Shown here piece by piece: positions 1-7,214 of a stretch of DNA of 64,000 nucleotides; the first letter of the stretch is position 1, and each line of letters starts with the position of its first letter. The DNA comes from an uncultured Roseburia sp. GTDB lineage: Bacteria; Bacillota; Clostridia; Lachnospirales; Lachnospiraceae. Position numbers and translations under genes: made by a program. The stretch spans positions 1 to 64,000 of the forward strand of contig URUD01000010.1 of NCBI GenBank assembly GCA_900550935.1, given 5' to 3'. The notes below the pieces were generated by a model, which made no database searches, was not told the DNA's origin, and saw only the letters and a list, made by a program, of their open reading frames with translations.

Positions 1-44
1 GCCAGATTTTGAGTCTGGTGCGTCTGCCATTCCGCCACGCCGGC
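1..44 (-). tRNA. tRNA-Leu (anticodon CAA), 5' part only
   Basis: On the minus strand this is the 5' half of a leucine tRNA: acceptor strand GCCGGCG, a D-arm of the GGCGGAATGGCAGACGC type, and an anticodon stem CCAGA/TCTGG around the loop CUCAAAA, giving anticodon CAA. The variable arm, T-arm and 3' end lie outside the left edge of the window. Confidence 0.9.
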
Positions 45-149
45 TTTTCCTTTATCGCCTGAAATCAATCAAGCAGATGTTATCTTATCATATCCACTAT
101 GAAATTGCAAGACGAAAATAACGTTTTTGGTAAAAACGTGTTTCCTTCA

Positions 150-178
150 TTGACTTATGTTATCATATATGATAACTT
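150..178 (+). promoter_or_regulatory. Promoter overlapped by a perfect 18-bp palindromic operator
   Basis: A TTGACT -35 box at 150-155 is followed 17 bases later by a weak TAACTT -10 at 173-178. Between them, and overlapping the -10, lies the perfect palindrome GTTATCATATATGATAAC (159-176). Position and symmetry fit an operator for the HTH protein encoded just downstream, meaning autorepression. The in-frame ATG at 157 lies inside this promoter and is therefore unlikely to be a start codon. Confidence 0.65.
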
Positions 179-228
179 TTTATTATATTACTACCAAATT
201 TGCACAGACAACAGAATTGAGGAAGTTT

Positions 229-453
229 ATGAAAGAGACAGATCCACAGCTTTCTCCCCGTTATGAGGTGGTAGAACAGCTAAAGCAGGCACGCAAATCC
301 CTAAATGTGACGCAGGAAGATCTTGCGGAGCGTGTCGGCACCAAAAAGTCAAATATCTCCCGCTTTGAGAGCGGCAGATACAATCCAAGCCTGGACTTCC
401 TGATCCGAATTGCAGACTGTCTGGGAAAGCAGTTACACATCAAGATTCAATAA
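229..453 (+). CDS. Small XRE/Cro-family HTH DNA-binding protein (HigA-like)
   Basis: A protein of 74 residues if started at the ATG at 229, which has the site GAGGAAG 5 bases upstream. A longer reading from 157 would begin inside the promoter palindrome and is rejected. The body is a five-helix XRE domain: QARKSLNVTQEDLAERVGT as the first helices, KKSNISRFESGRYNPSLDF as recognition helix and following turn. Such single-domain proteins are often antitoxins or autoregulators. It is followed after 12 bases by a 97-residue unknown gene, so the two form one transcript. The palindrome at 159-176 is its likely binding site. Its DNA target and toxin partner are inferred, not shown. Confidence 0.8.
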   Translation: MKETDPQLSPRYEVVEQLKQARKSLNVTQEDLAERVGTKKSNISRFESGRYNPSLDFLIRIADCLGKQLHIKIQ

Positions 454-465
454 AAGGAGAATGTT

Positions 466-759
466 ATGGAACAGGGTTTACGATTGGGGAAAGATCCAAA
501 ACAGATTGACAAAGACGTTGAGCTTTGCCGCACAACAAATGAACGCATCAGCAATCAGGCAGCTGCCCTCTTGATTGCTGACCGGATCCCTTTTACAAGG
601 AACTGGATCAAAATACCATTTTTTCAGCGGATGAAATATGCCGGCGCGGAGCAGTTTTATGTCATCTCGACAAACCGCAACCGCTATGGGCAGGCACGAC
701 GCACCTTAGACAAGCTGGATCACACGTTTAAACAACGGCTGATCGTCAGCAATTATTAG
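466..759 (+). CDS. Unknown 97-residue protein, partner of the XRE gene
   Basis: I do not recognise this family. The start has a good AGGAG site (AAAAGGAGAATGTT-ATG). The protein is basic towards the C-terminus (RNRYGQARRTLDKLDHTFKQR), contains a hydrophobic ALLIADRIPF stretch, and shows no signal peptide or membrane segment. It lies 12 bases behind the XRE regulator and ends one base before the stop codon of the convergent gene at 761. Size and context resemble a toxin-antitoxin module, but no RelE, HicA or PIN signature could be seen, so toxin function is only a hypothesis. Alternatives are a co-regulator or an orphan remnant of a mobile element. Confidence 0.55.
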   Translation: MEQGLRLGKDPKQIDKDVELCRTTNERISNQAAALLIADRIPFTRNWIKIPFFQRMKYAGAEQFYVISTNRNRYGQARRTLDKLDHTFKQRLIVSNY

Positions 760-760
760 A

Positions 761-1507
761 CTATATTTCGCAGATCTCGTACAGGTAGCTGTTTCCCTGC
801 TTTCCTGTGCGTGCTACGATCCCAAGATCATATAAGATCAAAAGCACCGTTCCTGCCAGTCTGGCAGGAATTTTTGCGCTTTTTGCAAAGTCTTTTGTGG
901 TAAAAGGTTCCTTTATTTCATAAGGAATAAACTGCATATAATCTTCTCTCCGGTCTATGCAGACTTCTTCTACAAATTTCATCGGAATGCGGTCATACCG
1001 CTCACTTCCCTTTTTCTTATCTTTGCTCCACCCATTGAGCAGACGGTACTCTTCCATATCAAGCAGGGCAAAACGGAATTTCAGATTTGGATCACTCAGA
1101 TAAGGGCGTATCTTATAAAGTTCGATAAACGCCTGATAGGGATTTCCATGTTTTGGAGATTTCCGTTTCACAGACAGTTCCCCTGTCTCTTCATCCATCC
1201 AGCGCAGCCATTTTTCATGTGGGATCGGATAGACGATCGTCACCGGATAAAGTGGCAGAAAGGCATCCAGTTTCCGACGCATTGCATTAAAAGACCGGGT
1301 CTGGATCTCTACGATCTCCGACCCGGTATAGATATCTGCCACAAAGTTCTCGATGGGGATCTCATGCATATCGGTATCGGGTGCATAATAATTCTTTAAA
1401 ACAGCATGTACTGTCTTTTCGGAAAGTGTACCGATCCCCTGCTGCACCTTTCCACCTCCTATAACCTTTTCCCTCGCCGCCTCAAATCTTCTCTCGTCGA
1501 TACTCAT
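761..1507 (-). CDS. Unknown protein with nuclease-like core and C-terminal winged helix
   Basis: 248 residues, start ATG with AGGAG 7 bases upstream. I do not recognise a named family. Around residues 45-75 the pattern ENFVADIYTGSEIVEIQTR resembles the D...(D/E)xK-like core of PD-(D/E)XK nucleases, with Gln in place of the usual Lys (E-I-Q). The last 50 residues (FTTKDFAKSAKIPARLAGTV then LLILYDLGIVARTG) look like a winged-helix domain. It is the last gene behind lysA (27-base gap), so it is co-transcribed with azlC-azlD-lysA, though no metabolic link is evident. The nuclease assignment is inference from a short motif. Confidence 0.6.
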   Translation of the reverse strand: MSIDERRFEAAREKVIGGGKVQQGIGTLSEKTVHAVLKNYYAPDTDMHEIPIENFVADIYTGSEIVEIQTRSFNAMRRKLDAFLPLYPVTIVYPIPHEKWLRWMDEETGELSVKRKSPKHGNPYQAFIELYKIRPYLSDPNLKFRFALLDMEEYRLLNGWSKDKKKGSERYDRIPMKFVEEVCIDRREDYMQFIPYEIKEPFTTKDFAKSAKIPARLAGTVLLILYDLGIVARTGKQGNSYLYEICEI

Positions 1508-1533
1508 GGCAATCTCCTACTGTTACGCTGTTC

Positions 1534-2817
1534 TTACATCTTGCCCGGATCTTTCATATCCTTTAAGATATCGAAGCAGTCAAATGTTCTGAAATAATCT
1601 GCCGGTGTTTCTGCACGGCGGATCAGCTGTGTAGTACCATCTTCTTTTAACAGGATCTCTGCAGAACGCAGTTTTCCGTTATAGTTATATCCCATGGAAA
1701 ATCCGTGTGCTCCCGTATCATGAATGACTAACAGATCTCCCATATCGATCTTCGGCAGCATACGATCCACTGCAAATTTATCACAGTTTTCACAGAGTGA
1801 TCCGGTCACATCGTATTTGTGATCGCATGGTGCATCCTCTTTTCCCATAACGGTAATGTGATGGTAAGCTCCGTAGATTGCCGGACGCATCAGGTTGACA
1901 GCGCAGGCGTCCACACCGATGTACTCTTTGTGGGTGTGTTTTTCATGGATGGCTCTTGTCACAAGGCAACCATATGGTGCTAACATAAAACGTCCCATCT
2001 CAGTAAAAATGGAAATATGACCCAGTCCTGCCGGAACAAGTACTTCCTCAAATGCTTTTCTGACACCCTCTCCGATCACACGGATATCATTTGGGGTCTG
2101 GTCTGGCTGATATGGTACACCAACACCACCGGATAGATTAACAAACTGGATGTCACAGCCTGTTTTCTCTTTCAGTTCTACCACAAGTTCAAACAACTGT
2201 TTTGCCAGTTTTGGATAATATTCATTAGTCACGGTGTTGCTTGCTAAAAATGCGTGCACTCCAAAGTGTTTTGCACCTTTTTCTTTCAAGACTTTAAAGC
2301 CCTCGATGATCTGTTCATGGGTAAATCCGTATTTGGCATCGCCAGGATTGTCCATGATGCCATTGCTCATCTTAAAGACTCCGCCCGGATTGTAACGGCA
2401 GCTGATCGTCTCCGGGATCTTGCCGATCGTTTTCTCCAAAAAGTCAATGTGCGTAAAATCATCTAAGTTAATGATGGCTCCGATCTTGTCTGCAAACACA
2501 AACTCCTCTGCCGGTGTATCATTGGAAGAAAACATGATATGGCTGCCATCAAATCCCTGTGAGTCTGCTAACATTAACTCGGTTAAGGAAGCGCAGTCAC
2601 ATCCACAGTCGTATTCTTTTAAGATATCTAAAATATATGGATTTGGAGTTGCCTTTACTGCAAAATACTCACGAAATCCCGGGTTCCATGCAAATGCTTC
2701 CTTTACTGCCTTTGCATTTTCACGGATGCCTTTCTCGTCATACAGATGGAACGGGGTAGGATATTTTTTTGTAATCTCCTCAAGCTGTTCTTTTGTCACA
2801 AATGGTTGTTTTTTCAT
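1534..2817 (-). CDS. lysA: Diaminopimelate decarboxylase (PLP, fold III)
   Basis: 427 residues, the family's normal length. It converts meso-diaminopimelate to lysine in the cytosol. The N-terminal alanine-racemase-type barrel carries the PLP lysine in YFAVKATPN (about residue 55), the phosphate-binding loop LSGGVGVPY and the EMGRFMLAPYG segment. The C-terminal barrel has CENCDKFAVDR and GAHGFSMGYNYN, which complete the active site across the dimer. The usual HIGS motif is replaced by HAFLASNT, a variant I associate with Clostridia. It lies 21 bases behind azlD and 27 bases before the unknown gene at 761. A related decarboxylase with another basic amino-acid substrate cannot be excluded. Confidence 0.85.
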   Translation of the reverse strand: MKKQPFVTKEQLEEITKKYPTPFHLYDEKGIRENAKAVKEAFAWNPGFREYFAVKATPNPYILDILKEYDCGCDCASLTELMLADSQGFDGSHIMFSSNDTPAEEFVFADKIGAIINLDDFTHIDFLEKTIGKIPETISCRYNPGGVFKMSNGIMDNPGDAKYGFTHEQIIEGFKVLKEKGAKHFGVHAFLASNTVTNEYYPKLAKQLFELVVELKEKTGCDIQFVNLSGGVGVPYQPDQTPNDIRVIGEGVRKAFEEVLVPAGLGHISIFTEMGRFMLAPYGCLVTRAIHEKHTHKEYIGVDACAVNLMRPAIYGAYHHITVMGKEDAPCDHKYDVTGSLCENCDKFAVDRMLPKIDMGDLLVIHDTGAHGFSMGYNYNGKLRSAEILLKEDGTTQLIRRAETPADYFRTFDCFDILKDMKDPGKM

Positions 2818-2837
2818 TCTATGATCCTCCTTTGATT

Positions 2838-3176
2838 TTACGCCGCAAATACGACCTGCACTAAAAACATATATAATACGGTGCCAACACCGATACTTAA
2901 CAGATTATTCCGCTTCCACAGATGAAGCAGCACAACGGTTACAACAGAAATCGCTTCCGGTATTCCATAAGAATACGATGTCACATGGACGTCTTTTAAA
3001 CAATACACCACTAACATGCCGATCACTGCCGGAGGCAGCACATTTCCCAGATACTGGACCATCGGCGGGATCTTCTTTCCTTCCGGGAAAAACAGGAAGG
3101 GAAATACCCTTGTAAAAAATACCGTTGCCGCTACTGCTATCATAATCAGAAGTGTTCTTCCTACACTTACTGGCAT
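2838..3176 (-). CDS. azlD: AzlD-family branched-chain amino acid exporter, small subunit
   Basis: 112 residues with four hydrophobic membrane segments ([63 protein letters not shown]). AzlD is the small partner of AzlC; together they export branched-chain amino acids or analogues such as azaleucine. The conserved [10 protein letters not shown] segment near the N-terminus is typical. The start ATG has an AGGAG site inside the end of azlC, and the two genes overlap by 10 bases, which implies translational coupling. It is followed by lysA after 21 bases. Confidence 0.88.
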   Translation of the reverse strand: MPVSVGRTLLIMIAVAATVFFTRVFPFLFFPEGKKIPPMVQYLGNVLPPAVIGMLVVYCLKDVHVTSYSYGIPEAISVVTVVLLHLWKRNNLLSIGVGTVLYMFLVQVVFAA

Positions 3177-3880
3177 ACTTTTTTCTCCTTTTCATAAAGC
3201 CGTTTTTTGCCGGTCACCAAGATGATCATCATTACGATCATGGTCGGCAGGATAAAATTATCCGCGCCAAAGATCAGGCGGCATACTAGCGCACATCCGA
3301 TCCCGATCACAACGAATGGACGGTTTTTCTTTTCCATCCACTGTTCGATCATCAGCACCAGAAACAGGGCCGTCATTGCAAAATCAATGCCCTTTGCCTC
3401 AAACGGAAGCACCGAGCCAAGCAGGGAACCTATGATCGTTCCGATCACCCAGTACACCTGGTCTAAAAATGCGATCGCGAACAAAAACTTTGGCTCTTCC
3501 ACATCCTCCGGCACCTTTGCTGTCACAAGCAGGGAATAGGTCTCATCGGTCAGGGAAAAGATCATGTACCATCTCTTTTTTCCCATGCCTGAAAAACGTT
3601 CCAACAACGACAATCCATAAAAGATATGACGGATATTTACCATAAGCTCCATAAATACGACCTGGATGAGGCTGATGCCCGGTGCAAAAAAGTTGACTGC
3701 CAGATACTGTCCGCTTCCGGCATAACAGACGATACTCACCAGTGCCGCCCATAAAAAATTATATCCTTTTTCCTGAAACATCACGCCAAACGCCATACCG
3801 ATAAACAGATATCCTGTCAAAACCGGGATGGTCTGCGGAAATGCCTTCTTAAATGCCTGTATCAACTGTCTTTCCTCCAT
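3167..3880 (-). CDS. azlC: AzlC-family branched-chain amino acid exporter, large subunit
   Basis: About 237 residues with six or more membrane spans. Family signs are the N-terminal [19 protein letters not shown], the [16 protein letters not shown] stretch and [12 protein letters not shown]. It forms the transporter with AzlD in the cytoplasmic membrane. I chose ATG at 3880 over the in-frame TTG at 3886. A second option is TTG at about 3865, because GGAGGA lies 7 bases before it, inside the coding start. It is the first gene of the azlC-azlD-lysA-unknown operon. No clear promoter was resolved in the region upstream. Confidence 0.88.
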   Translation of the reverse strand: MEERQLIQAFKKAFPQTIPVLTGYLFIGMAFGVMFQEKGYNFLWAALVSIVCYAGSGQYLAVNFFAPGISLIQVVFMELMVNIRHIFYGLSLLERFSGMGKKRWYMIFSLTDETYSLLVTAKVPEDVEEPKFLFAIAFLDQVYWVIGTIIGSLLGSVLPFEAKGIDFAMTALFLVLMIEQWMEKKNRPFVVIGIGCALVCRLIFGADNFILPTMIVMMIILVTGKKRLYEKEKKVCQ

Positions 3881-3950
3881 ATGCAATTTGTACTCTACAA
3901 TACTTTTTTGTATACATCAAGTTATTTTCCGTGTTTTTTCAACAAAATCT

Positions 3951-3978
3951 TTGCATTTTCTGTGACTTATGATATACT
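3951..3978 (+). promoter_or_regulatory. Promoter for the lytic transglycosylase gene
   Basis: TTGCAT (3951-3956), 16-base spacer, TATACT (3973-3978). It lies 42 bases before the start codon of the transglycosylase gene. Confidence 0.6.
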
Positions 3979-4019
3979 TTTTTTAGTTATGTTTTGGTGA
4001 GTGACTAAAGGAGTTATGA

Positions 4020-5042
4020 ATGAGTATCACAGTTGTAAATTATCTTGATCAGGAACTTGTAAATCGCATCCATGAGCAGGCTGCTGCACGTACCGCGGCT
4101 GCATCCGCTTCTTCTACCGAAGGAGCCGATTTTGCCGCATCTTTAAATGAAAGTACAAAGGCACTTTCTTCTGGCAGTACTGACAGCAATGGTTCTTCTG
4201 CTTCTACGCAGACAACCTCATCTGCCTCTACCGTGTCCTCGCCACAGGATTATGAAGCTTATTTTAAGGAAGCATCCGAGACTTACGGAGTTGCGACTTC
4301 TATCTTAAAATCGATTGCCAAGGCTGAGTCCAATTTCAACCCATCCGCTGTGAGCAAGGCAGGTGCCATCGGTATCATGCAGCTGATGCCTTCCACCGCC
4401 GCATCCCTTGGTGTTTCCAACTCCTATGATGCAAGAGAAAACATCATGGGTGGTGCAAAATATATCAGCCAGCTCTTATCCCGTTATCAGGGAAATATTT
4501 CCCTTGCACTTGCAGCTTATAATGCAGGCACCGGAAATGTAGATAAATACGGCGGCATCCCGCCTTTTACCGAGACACAGAATTACGTTCAGAAAGTTCT
4601 TTCCTATATGAATGGTTCCTTTGAAACGGATTATTCTTCTTCTGGTATCTTTGGTCTGACCGGTGAAGCAAGAGATACTGCAAATGAAATGCTTGGCAAT
4701 TTCTTTGCTGCAAACAACATCTCAAAATCCACACTGGACATTCTGGTTTCTCTGTTAAAACTGAAAAACCTTGCAGGCACTTTGGGTAACACCGGTATTT
4801 CCGGTACAAGTACTTCTGCTACAAGTGGAACTACTACAGCTGCTACTTCTACTGCATCCGGCAATTCCGTTTCCAGCGAAACAGCAGAACCGGTTCTTCC
4901 ATCCGAGGATACACCGGCTGCTTCTTCTGCAAGCCTTGGTTCCTTTACCGAGGATTTCCCGGAAGATGCCACCAATCGTGTGGACCGCAATGATATTAAT
5001 GTTTTCCCGCTTGAAGAGGAAACCGATTCCTCACAATCTTAA
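4020..5042 (+). CDS. Lytic transglycosylase (SLT domain) with Ser/Thr/Ala-rich flanks
   Basis: 340 residues. The catalytic SLT/lysozyme-like domain spans about residues 78-195: the catalytic Glu is in SIAKAESNFNPSAVS, followed by GAIGIMQLMPSTAASLGV and ALAAYNAGTGNVDKYGGIPP. It cleaves peptidoglycan between MurNAc and GlcNAc, forming anhydro-MurNAc ends. Both flanks are low-complexity and rich in Ser, Thr and Ala. There is no signal peptide or membrane segment at the N-terminus (MSITVVNYLDQELVN), which is odd for an enzyme that must reach the wall. Related SLT proteins in flagellated Clostridia may leave through the flagellar export system. The start has AGGAG 7 bases upstream. It converges with the MarR gene. 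Confidence 0.85.
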   Translation: MSITVVNYLDQELVNRIHEQAAARTAAASASSTEGADFAASLNESTKALSSGSTDSNGSSASTQTTSSASTVSSPQDYEAYFKEASETYGVATSILKSIAKAESNFNPSAVSKAGAIGIMQLMPSTAASLGVSNSYDARENIMGGAKYISQLLSRYQGNISLALAAYNAGTGNVDKYGGIPPFTETQNYVQKVLSYMNGSFETDYSSSGIFGLTGEARDTANEMLGNFFAANNISKSTLDILVSLLKLKNLAGTLGNTGISGTSTSATSGTTTAATSTASGNSVSSETAEPVLPSEDTPAASSASLGSFTEDFPEDATNRVDRNDINVFPLEEETDSSQS

Positions 5043-5052
5043 ATCGAAACGA

Positions 5053-5508
5053 TCAGGAGAGTTCTTCGATCTGGTTTTCCAGATAACCGTTGAACTCTCT
5101 CATAAATTTATAGAGCACTTCCAGTTCTTCTTTCGGATATTTGGAGATAAATTCCATGTCCCTTTTTTCCCACAGCCGATGTCGTTTGGCATGTTCCTCA
5201 AACAACAGCATTCCCTGATCTGTCAGTTTAAAATAGATTTCTTTCTTATTGGTTTCTAATGTATACTTTTCGATCAGTCCCTTTGCCAGAAGTTTTTTCG
5301 TCATCTTGCTGATCGCCCCTCTGGTCATCCCCATATGCTCCGCGATCTTCGTCACATTTGGAAGTTCCAGCCGTCCGATAAAGTCAATGCAATGGGTTTC
5401 GGAATAACCATATTCATCCAGGCAGGAACTCTCTGTCAGTTTCGAAAGCATATCCTGCCGTTCCAACATAAGCGCGATTTCTTTTAATAAAAGCTCCTGT
5501 TCTTTCAT
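5053..5508 (-). CDS. MarR-family transcriptional regulator
   Basis: 151 residues, the normal length. A winged-helix domain spans about residues 45-110: the recognition helix lies in NVTKIAEHMGMTRGAISKMT, and the wing in EKYTLETNKKEIYFKLT. The flanking helices form the dimer interface. MarR proteins bind short palindromes, often released by small ligands. Divergent neighbours are absent, so its target is unknown; no palindrome was seen over its own promoter. It stands alone between the transglycosylase (convergent) and the S1 gene (terminator between). Confidence 0.85.
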   Translation of the reverse strand: MKEQELLLKEIALMLERQDMLSKLTESSCLDEYGYSETHCIDFIGRLELPNVTKIAEHMGMTRGAISKMTKKLLAKGLIEKYTLETNKKEIYFKLTDQGMLLFEEHAKRHRLWEKRDMEFISKYPKEELEVLYKFMREFNGYLENQIEELS

Positions 5509-5541
5509 AATTGTTTCCTTTCTCTTTCCTGTTACTTTTAC

Positions 5542-5570
5542 ACTATAGCTTATTTTTGTTTCCTTGTCAA
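5542..5570 (-). promoter_or_regulatory. Promoter of the MarR gene
   Basis: On the minus strand TTGACA (5565-5570), 17-base spacer, TATAGT (5542-5547): a near-consensus sigma-A promoter 34 bases upstream of the MarR start. Confidence 0.8.
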
Positions 5571-5587
5571 CAATCCATTCTGTAACG

Positions 5588-5613
5588 AAAAAGGAACGTT
5601 TCCGTTCCTTTTT
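5588..5613 (-). terminator. Intrinsic terminator behind the S1 gene
   Basis: An 11-bp stem AAAAAGGAACG / CGTTCCTTTTT with a 4-base loop, T-rich on the downstream side for the minus strand. It is only 7 bases past the S1 stop codon. The A-rich other side makes it usable on the plus strand too. Confidence 0.85.
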
Positions 5614-5619
5614 GCTTTT

Positions 5620-6519
5620 TTATAATTTTAATTTGGAAAGCAGATCGCCAAGGCTTGTTCCGGTCGTTTCCTTATCGGTATATGCCTCAATATCCTGCAT
5701 CTCCGTCGTATCGACCATCTCTTCCTCTAATGCTTTCATGCTGAGGCTGATCTTGTTATCGTTGGTGTTTAATACCTTTGCCTTTACTTTCTGTCCTACT
5801 TTTAAGACTTCGGATGGTTTGCCGATCCTGCGCTCACAGATCTGTGAGATGTGTACCAGACCGCTTAACCCATTTCCAAGATTGATAAATGCACCATATG
5901 GCATCAGAGTCTCAACCGTTCCCTCTAATACAGTTCCCGGAACGATCATTGAGATCTTATGATTTCTCTCCTCCGCCTCTGCCTCTCTTGCGACGACTTT
6001 ACCGGACAGCACCAGTTTTTCTCTCTCTGCATCCACGGTGATCACACGCACATCAATTTCTTTTCCAATCCAACTGTCTGTATCCTCCACATAGTCCAGT
6101 GTGATCTGGGAAGCCGGAATAAACGCACGGATGCCTTCTAAATAGGTAACAACACCGCTTGGCACGCTCTCTTTGATCCTGACTTTCACCGTCGTCTCAT
6201 CCTCTGACATCTGTTTTAATTTATCCCATGCCAGGATATCGTTTGCTTCTTTCTTTGACAGGAGGATATTGCCCTCACCGTCATCTGTTTTTACCACAGT
6301 CGCCTCGATCACATCTCCCACATGCACCTCGTCTACCAGTGAGAAATCCGGATCATTGCTTAAATCTGCTGCCTTGATGATCCCCTGTGCATAATATTTT
6401 AAATCCAGGGTCACTTCCTCTTCGTTCACATCAATAACCGTACCGGAAATGATATCTCCCTCGTTGATCTTTCGAAAAGATGCTTCCAGTTCCTGTTTGT
6501 AATCGTCCATTGTCTCCAT
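5620..6519 (-). CDS. rpsA: S1-type RNA-binding protein (short ribosomal protein S1)
   Basis: 299 residues with three S1 (OB-fold) repeats at about 18-85, 100-170 and 188-258. The last is the most canonical (VLEGTVETLMPYGAFINLGN then GLSGLVHISQI). Firmicutes S1 proteins have three to four repeats, fewer than the six of Escherichia coli. They bind single-stranded mRNA and assist translation initiation or RNA turnover. The start ATG has GGAGG 7 bases upstream; a second in-frame ATG lies three codons later. It is a single-gene transcript with its own promoter and terminator. An S1-domain general RNA-binding protein rather than a ribosomal component is possible. Confidence 0.82.
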   Translation of the reverse strand: METMDDYKQELEASFRKINEGDIISGTVIDVNEEEVTLDLKYYAQGIIKAADLSNDPDFSLVDEVHVGDVIEATVVKTDDGEGNILLSKKEANDILAWDKLKQMSEDETTVKVRIKESVPSGVVTYLEGIRAFIPASQITLDYVEDTDSWIGKEIDVRVITVDAEREKLVLSGKVVAREAEAEERNHKISMIVPGTVLEGTVETLMPYGAFINLGNGLSGLVHISQICERRIGKPSEVLKVGQKVKAKVLNTNDNKISLSMKALEEEMVDTTEMQDIEAYTDKETTGTSLGDLLSKLKL

Positions 6520-6553
6520 TGTTGTTTCCTCCCTGTTCTCTTACGCTTTCTTC

Positions 6554-6582
6554 ATTATAAAAGAAGTATTCAGAAATTTCAA
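6554..6582 (-). promoter_or_regulatory. Promoter of the S1 gene
   Basis: On the minus strand TTGAAA (6577-6582), 17-base spacer, TATAAT (6554-6559), 35 bases before the S1 start codon. Confidence 0.8.
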
Positions 6583-6618
6583 GGCAGGGACGGCTCCCTT
6601 TTCTGACAAAGTAATCCT

Positions 6619-6646
6619 TTGAATTTCGGGTCATTCGTGTTATGAT
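6619..6646 (+). promoter_or_regulatory. Promoter of the small membrane protein gene
   Basis: TTGAAT (6619-6624), 16-base spacer, TATGAT (6641-6646), 42 bases before the start codon at 6688. Confidence 0.6.
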
Positions 6647-6687
6647 AGGTATGTTGTTATTATATTTCACACTTAGGAGGTTTTGTT

Positions 6688-6978
6688 ATGAACAAAAAGA
6701 CAACCGGGATCATTTCCTACCTTACACTGATCGGCTGGCTGATCGCTTACTGTGCCGGAGATAAAGAGGGGGCAAAATTCCACCTGAATCAGTCTCTGGT
6801 TCTTATCATTGCAAATGTTGTTGTAGGTGTTATCAATTATATTCCTGCAATCGGCGGCATTGTTGGCACCGTTTTAAGCATCGTTCTTCTGGTTTTCTGG
6901 ATCATGGGCTTTGTTTATGCATGTGAAGACAAGGAAAAAGAAATTCCTTTATTAGGCAGCATAAAAATTTTGAAATAA
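6688..6978 (+). CDS. Small membrane protein, DUF4870-like
   Basis: 96 residues with a strong AGGAGG site. Three hydrophobic segments are visible: residues about 8-24, 38-58 and 60-80 (IGGIVGTVLSIVLLVFWIMG). The segment GDKEGAKFHLNQSLVLII between the first two is the conserved signature of the DUF4870/Tic20-like small membrane proteins (charged loop followed by H-x-N-Q). Function of the family is not established. It is a single-gene unit placed just before the tRNA-Thr promoter. Confidence 0.7.
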   Translation: MNKKTTGIISYLTLIGWLIAYCAGDKEGAKFHLNQSLVLIIANVVVGVINYIPAIGGIVGTVLSIVLLVFWIMGFVYACEDKEKEIPLLGSIKILK

Positions 6979-6993
6979 TTTGTAATTTGCATC

Positions 6994-7022
6994 TTGACAT
7001 CTGCACAAACCTATAGTATAGT
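6994..7022 (+). promoter_or_regulatory. Strong promoter of tRNA-Thr
   Basis: TTGACA (6994-6999), 17-base spacer, TATAGT (7017-7022): near-consensus, about 30 bases before the mature tRNA 5' end. Confidence 0.85.
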
Positions 7023-7052
7023 AGTACAGGTGTTGAGGTGCTCAACAGCAAT

Positions 7053-7125
7053 GCTGCTGTGGCTCAGTCGGTAGAGCGTCGCATTGGTAGTGCGGAGGTC
7101 ACGGGTCCGATTCCCGTCAGCAGCT
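7053..7125 (+). tRNA. tRNA-Thr (anticodon GGT)
   Basis: A complete 73-base cloverleaf: acceptor GCTGCTG/CAGCAGC, D-arm GCTC/GAGC, anticodon stem TCGCA/TGCGG with loop TTGGTAG (anticodon GGT), variable AGGTC, T-stem ACGGG/CCCGT. The discriminator is T and CCA is not encoded. It has its own promoter and terminator. Confidence 0.97.
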
Positions 7126-7130
7126 TCTTA

Positions 7131-7158
7131 AAAGATCCATAGAAATGGATCTTTTTTT
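7131..7158 (+). terminator. Terminator of tRNA-Thr
   Basis: Stem AAAGATCCAT / ATGGATCTTT with loop AGAA, followed by a run of T, starting 5 bases after the tRNA. Confidence 0.9.
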
Positions 7159-7214
7159 ATTATATCTCTAAGCGTAGAAAAGGACATCGCATAAAAGCCA
7201 TGTCCTTTTCTTTT

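Noticed and set aside
157..228. Upstream extension of the XRE protein from ATG 157
   Set aside because: It begins inside the promoter palindrome and has no ribosome site; ATG 229 has GAGGAAG at proper distance.
4631..4990. Long antisense frames opposite the Ser/Ala-rich part of the transglycosylase
   Set aside because: Low-complexity coding sequence keeps the other frames open; there is no ribosome site and composition is repetitive.
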